Shown here: positions 7,258 through 8,515 of the stretch, piece by piece
Position numbering within the stretch: position 1 is the stretch's first letter
How the letters are laid out: each line of letters begins with the position of its first letter
NCBI GenBank assembly: GCA_903929105.1
Contig: CAIYTL010000055.1
Span: 1-8,515, forward strand
DNA length: 8,515 nt
Source of the DNA: an uncultured Micrococcales bacterium
GTDB lineage: Bacteria > Actinomycetota > Actinomycetes > Actinomycetales > Microbacteriaceae
Direction: 5' to 3'
The notes under the pieces: model-generated
What the model was told of the DNA's origin: nothing
The model's input: only the letters and a program-made list of their open reading frames with translations
The model's database searches: none
Position numbers and translations under genes: made by a program

Positions 7258-7266
7258 AGCCTAACT
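7258..7266 (-). promoter_or_regulatory. putative leaderless promoter -10 of polA
   Basis: The minus strand reads AGTTAGGCT, then six bases (AGTTTC), then the polA ATG. TAGGCT (7263-7258) fits TANNNT at the spacing expected for a transcript that starts at the ATG. No Shine-Dalgarno is present. The nine-base element and its spacing are identical upstream of coaE. The whole divergent region to the thioesterase gene is only 43 bases, so promoters for both directions must overlap here. AGCC-TAACT-GGCT gives a small inverted repeat over the -10. Confidence 0.5.
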
Positions 7267-7286
7267 GGCTGATTAGACAAACTTGT

Positions 7287-7290
7287 GAGG
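7287..7290 (+). promoter_or_regulatory. ribosome binding site of the thioesterase gene
   Basis: GAGG lies four bases before the ATG at 7295-7297, which supports this start. The spacing is short but usable. It contrasts with the neighbouring minus-strand genes polA, coaE and pdtaR, which have no such site and appear leaderless. Confidence 0.55.
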
Positions 7291-7294
7291 CAGA

Positions 7295-7723
7295 ATGACA
7301 CCGCCAGAAATTATCGCCAGCGAAGAAGCAAAACGCCTTCTTGCGCTGAGGGGCTTGGGTGCTATGGCAGACAAAATGGGCATCGAACTTATTGAGTTGA
7401 GTGCCGAACGCGCAGTTGCCACCATGCCGGTTTTGGGCAACACACAACCTCTAGGGTTAGTGCACGGCGGAGCCTACGTTGTGCTAGCTGAGACTCTGGG
7501 CAGTTTTGCGGCGAACGTGGCCGCAGGCGAGGGTCGTTTTGCGGTCGGCATCGAAATCAATGCTTCTCACAGTCGCTCTGCTGCCGAAGGCACCGTTACC
7601 GGCGTGTGCACTGCGATTAGTTTGGGTCGAACTCTGACCACGCACGAAATCGCTGTCAGCGATGAAAAAGGCCGCAGACTTTCAACTGTGCGCATTACTA
7701 ATCTGCTGCGCGACGCAAACTAA
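7295..7723 (+). CDS. PaaI/YdiI-type hotdog-fold acyl-CoA thioesterase
   Basis: The 142-residue protein has the length and motifs of a single hotdog-fold thioesterase that hydrolyses acyl- or aryl-CoA esters in the cytoplasm, usually as a tetramer. Visible signatures are the N-x-x-x-x-G-L-V-H-G-G loop (Asn49, His57-Gly58-Gly59) and AETLGS with Glu66, the position of the catalytic acid in YdiI/PaaI-type enzymes. The later segments VGIEINASHSRSAAEGTV and GRTLTTHEIAVSDEKGRRL match the central and closing strands. The pattern is close to the YdiI/MenI branch that acts on 1,4-dihydroxy-2-naphthoyl-CoA in menaquinone synthesis, but the substrate cannot be fixed from sequence alone. It is divergent from polA (43-base gap) and convergent with pdtaR (30-base gap). 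It is the only complete gene here on the plus strand. Confidence 0.87.
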   Translation: MTPPEIIASEEAKRLLALRGLGAMADKMGIELIELSAERAVATMPVLGNTQPLGLVHGGAYVVLAETLGSFAANVAAGEGRFAVGIEINASHSRSAAEGTVTGVCTAISLGRTLTTHEIAVSDEKGRRLSTVRITNLLRDAN

Positions 7724-7736
7724 GGGTGCTCCCCCA

Positions 7737-7758
7737 AGCGATTAGCGCTATTTTTATT
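7737..7758 (+). terminator. weak candidate terminator after the thioesterase gene
   Basis: Between the convergent genes the plus strand reads AGCG-ATTAG-CGCT followed by ATTTTTATT. The stem is only four base pairs, so this is a weak candidate. The T-run overlaps the last codons of pdtaR on the other strand. Nothing stronger is visible in the 30-base gap. Confidence 0.3.
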
Positions 7759-8374
7759 CGGATGCCGGTTCTGCCGGCACAGCGTCAGGCTTCGCACTCA
7801 ACTGCTCGATGATGGTCTTAGCGACCTCTTGCATCGTCAGGCGGCGATCCATTGAGGCCTTTTGAATCCAGCGAAAAGCCTCAGGTTCTGTCAGGTTCAT
7901 TTTTTCGTTTAGCAGGCCTTTGGCTCGATCAACCAGTTTTCGGGTTTCGAAACGCTCGTTCAGGTCGCTGATCTCGTGCTCGAGTGCCACCAGCTGTGAG
8001 TGGCGGCTAAGAGCAATCTCGATTGCAGGCAGTAAATCGCTAGGGCTAAAAGGCTTGACCACATAGGCCATAGCGCCTGCGGCATTTGCCCGGTCAACTA
8101 ACTCTTTTTGGCTAAAGGCGGTTAGCAGAACAACTGGAATCTTCAGAGCCATCATCTGCTCGGCAGCAGTGATGCCATCCATGTTGGGCATCTTGATGTC
8201 CATCACAACCAGGTTTGGCTTGTGCTGGGTTGCTAAGGTAACGGCCTGTTCGCCATCGGCTGCTTCAGCAACAACCTCGAAACCATTCTCTTTGAGGGTC
8301 TCGACGATATCCATGCGAATCAAAGATTCGTCTTCGGCGACGATTACGCGACGCCCCGTTGCTTCTAATGCCAT
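7754..8374 (-). CDS. pdtaR: ANTAR-domain response regulator, PdtaR type
   Basis: This is a receiver plus ANTAR two-domain regulator, which when phosphorylated binds hairpin RNA and controls transcription termination. With the ATG at 8374 it has 206 residues, close to M. tuberculosis PdtaR (Rv1626). The receiver domain (about 9-123) has the acidic pair Glu14-Asp15, phosphoacceptor Asp59 (VVMDIKMPNMDG), Thr85 and Lys107 (VVKPFS). A coiled linker (about 125-143) leads into the ANTAR domain (about 144-190), with TRKLVDRAKGLL and AFRWIQKASMDRR. An upstream TTG at 8404 is also in frame. I prefer 8374 because the added residues are not family-like and a TAAAGT -10-like box lies between the two. The partner histidine kinase PdtaS is not in the window. 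The target RNAs are unknown. Confidence 0.93.
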   Translation of the reverse strand: MALEATGRRVIVAEDESLIRMDIVETLKENGFEVVAEAADGEQAVTLATQHKPNLVVMDIKMPNMDGITAAEQMMALKIPVVLLTAFSQKELVDRANAAGAMAYVVKPFSPSDLLPAIEIALSRHSQLVALEHEISDLNERFETRKLVDRAKGLLNEKMNLTEPEAFRWIQKASMDRRLTMQEVAKTIIEQLSAKPDAVPAEPASE

Positions 8375-8381
8375 GCGCTCA

Positions 8382-8387
8382 ACTTTA
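8382..8387 (-). promoter_or_regulatory. putative -10 box of pdtaR
   Basis: On the minus strand TAAAGT (TANNNT) stands seven bases before the chosen ATG at 8374, and there is no Shine-Dalgarno. That is the arrangement of a leaderless actinobacterial message, and it argues against the upstream TTG as start. No clear -35 is visible. Confidence 0.4.
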
Positions 8388-8408
8388 TTAGAAAACGCTT
8401 GCAAGAAA

Positions 8409-8433
8409 CGTGAAAATTCTTAGATATTTCACG
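8409..8433. repeat. perfect inverted repeat between pdtaR and tRNA-Leu
   Basis: CGTGAAA (8409-8415) and TTTCACG (8427-8433) are exact reverse complements separated by 11 AT-rich bases. The repeat lies in the divergent region, upstream of both the pdtaR start and the tRNA promoter zone. It could be an operator with half-sites 18 bases apart centre to centre, or it may be chance. It is not followed by a T-run in either direction that would make it a terminator. Confidence 0.45.
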
Positions 8434-8434
8434 A

Positions 8435-8465
8435 TTGGCGCAACCAATAGTCAATCGGGTAAAGT
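8435..8465 (+). promoter_or_regulatory. candidate promoter of tRNA-Leu
   Basis: TTGGCG (8435-8440) and TAAAGT (8460-8465) could serve as -35 and -10, but the spacer is 19 bases, longer than ideal. The -10 would start the transcript roughly ten bases before the mature tRNA. The same TAAAGT hexamer precedes pdtaR on the other strand. Confidence 0.35.
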
Positions 8466-8481
8466 AGTGGGGTTATCTCAA

Positions 8482-8515
8482 GCCCGAGTGGCGAAATGGC
8501 AGACGCGGAGCACTC
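8482..8515 (+). tRNA. tRNA-Leu, 5' part only (anticodon begins with C)
   Basis: The last 34 bases read as a tRNA 5' half. They give a seven-base acceptor strand GCCCGAG, then TG, then a D-arm with stem GCG/CGC around AAATGGCAGA. G26 follows, then the five-base anticodon-stem strand GAGCA, the loop bases CT, and a final C at position 34. The D-arm text GTGGCGAAATGGCAGACGCG is typical of bacterial leucine tRNAs. With C at position 34 the anticodon should be CAG or CAA. The rest lies outside the window, so stem pairing cannot be checked. Confidence 0.85.

Noticed and set aside
7763..7779. TGCCGG-TTCTG-CCGGCA hairpin near the 3' end of pdtaR
   Set aside because: It lies within codons for the Ala/Pro/Glu tail, and neither strand has a T-run directly after it, so it is not a convincing terminator.

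Overview
The window carries a conserved actinobacterial housekeeping locus joined, inside uvrB, to about 790 bases of unrelated coding DNA. The organism of the main part (about 791-8515) is best read as a low-to-mid GC actinobacterium, perhaps a small-genome freshwater member of Microbacteriaceae. The reasons are an ANTAR response regulator of the PdtaR type, an actinobacterial DNA polymerase I with a Tyr in motif B and a degenerate proofreading domain, an S1 protein with the actinobacterial Ser/Ala-rich tail, near-50% GC in hand-counted blocks, and very short or overlapping gene junctions. The gene order pdtaR - polA - rpsA - coaE - uvrB matches the order around Rv1626-Rv1633 in Mycobacterium tuberculosis, from memory. 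The taxonomic placement is inference.

Layout from right to left, following the main transcription direction (minus strand): a partial tRNA-Leu on the plus strand at the right edge (8482-8515); a divergent intergenic region with a perfect inverted repeat; pdtaR (minus); a hotdog-fold thioesterase (plus, convergent with pdtaR and divergent from polA); polA, overlapping ptsH (HPr) by one base; a 98-base leader; rpsA, ending at a strong intrinsic terminator; then coaE, overlapping uvrB by one base. The coaE-uvrB pair starts from its own promoter region after the rpsA terminator.

uvrB is intact for its first 375 codons (helicase motif I, the beta-hairpin and the DESH Walker B box) and then stops matching the family at about position 791. 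From there to position 1 the minus strand is open in a different frame. That frame encodes a GC-richer protein with a papain-like Cys/His/Asn pattern, and it runs off the window edge. The abrupt change in mid-gene, the change in composition and the lack of any recognisable insertion-element end make an assembly or amplification chimera the leading explanation, but a real insertion cannot be excluded.

Functionally the locus combines DNA repair (PolI, UvrB), translation (S1, tRNA-Leu), CoA synthesis and possibly CoA-thioester turnover (CoaE, thioesterase), sugar-uptake phosphorelay (HPr) and RNA-level control (PdtaR). The best regulatory signal is a nine-base AGTTAGGCT element placed exactly six bases before the ATG of both polA and coaE, which suggests shared leaderless promoters.
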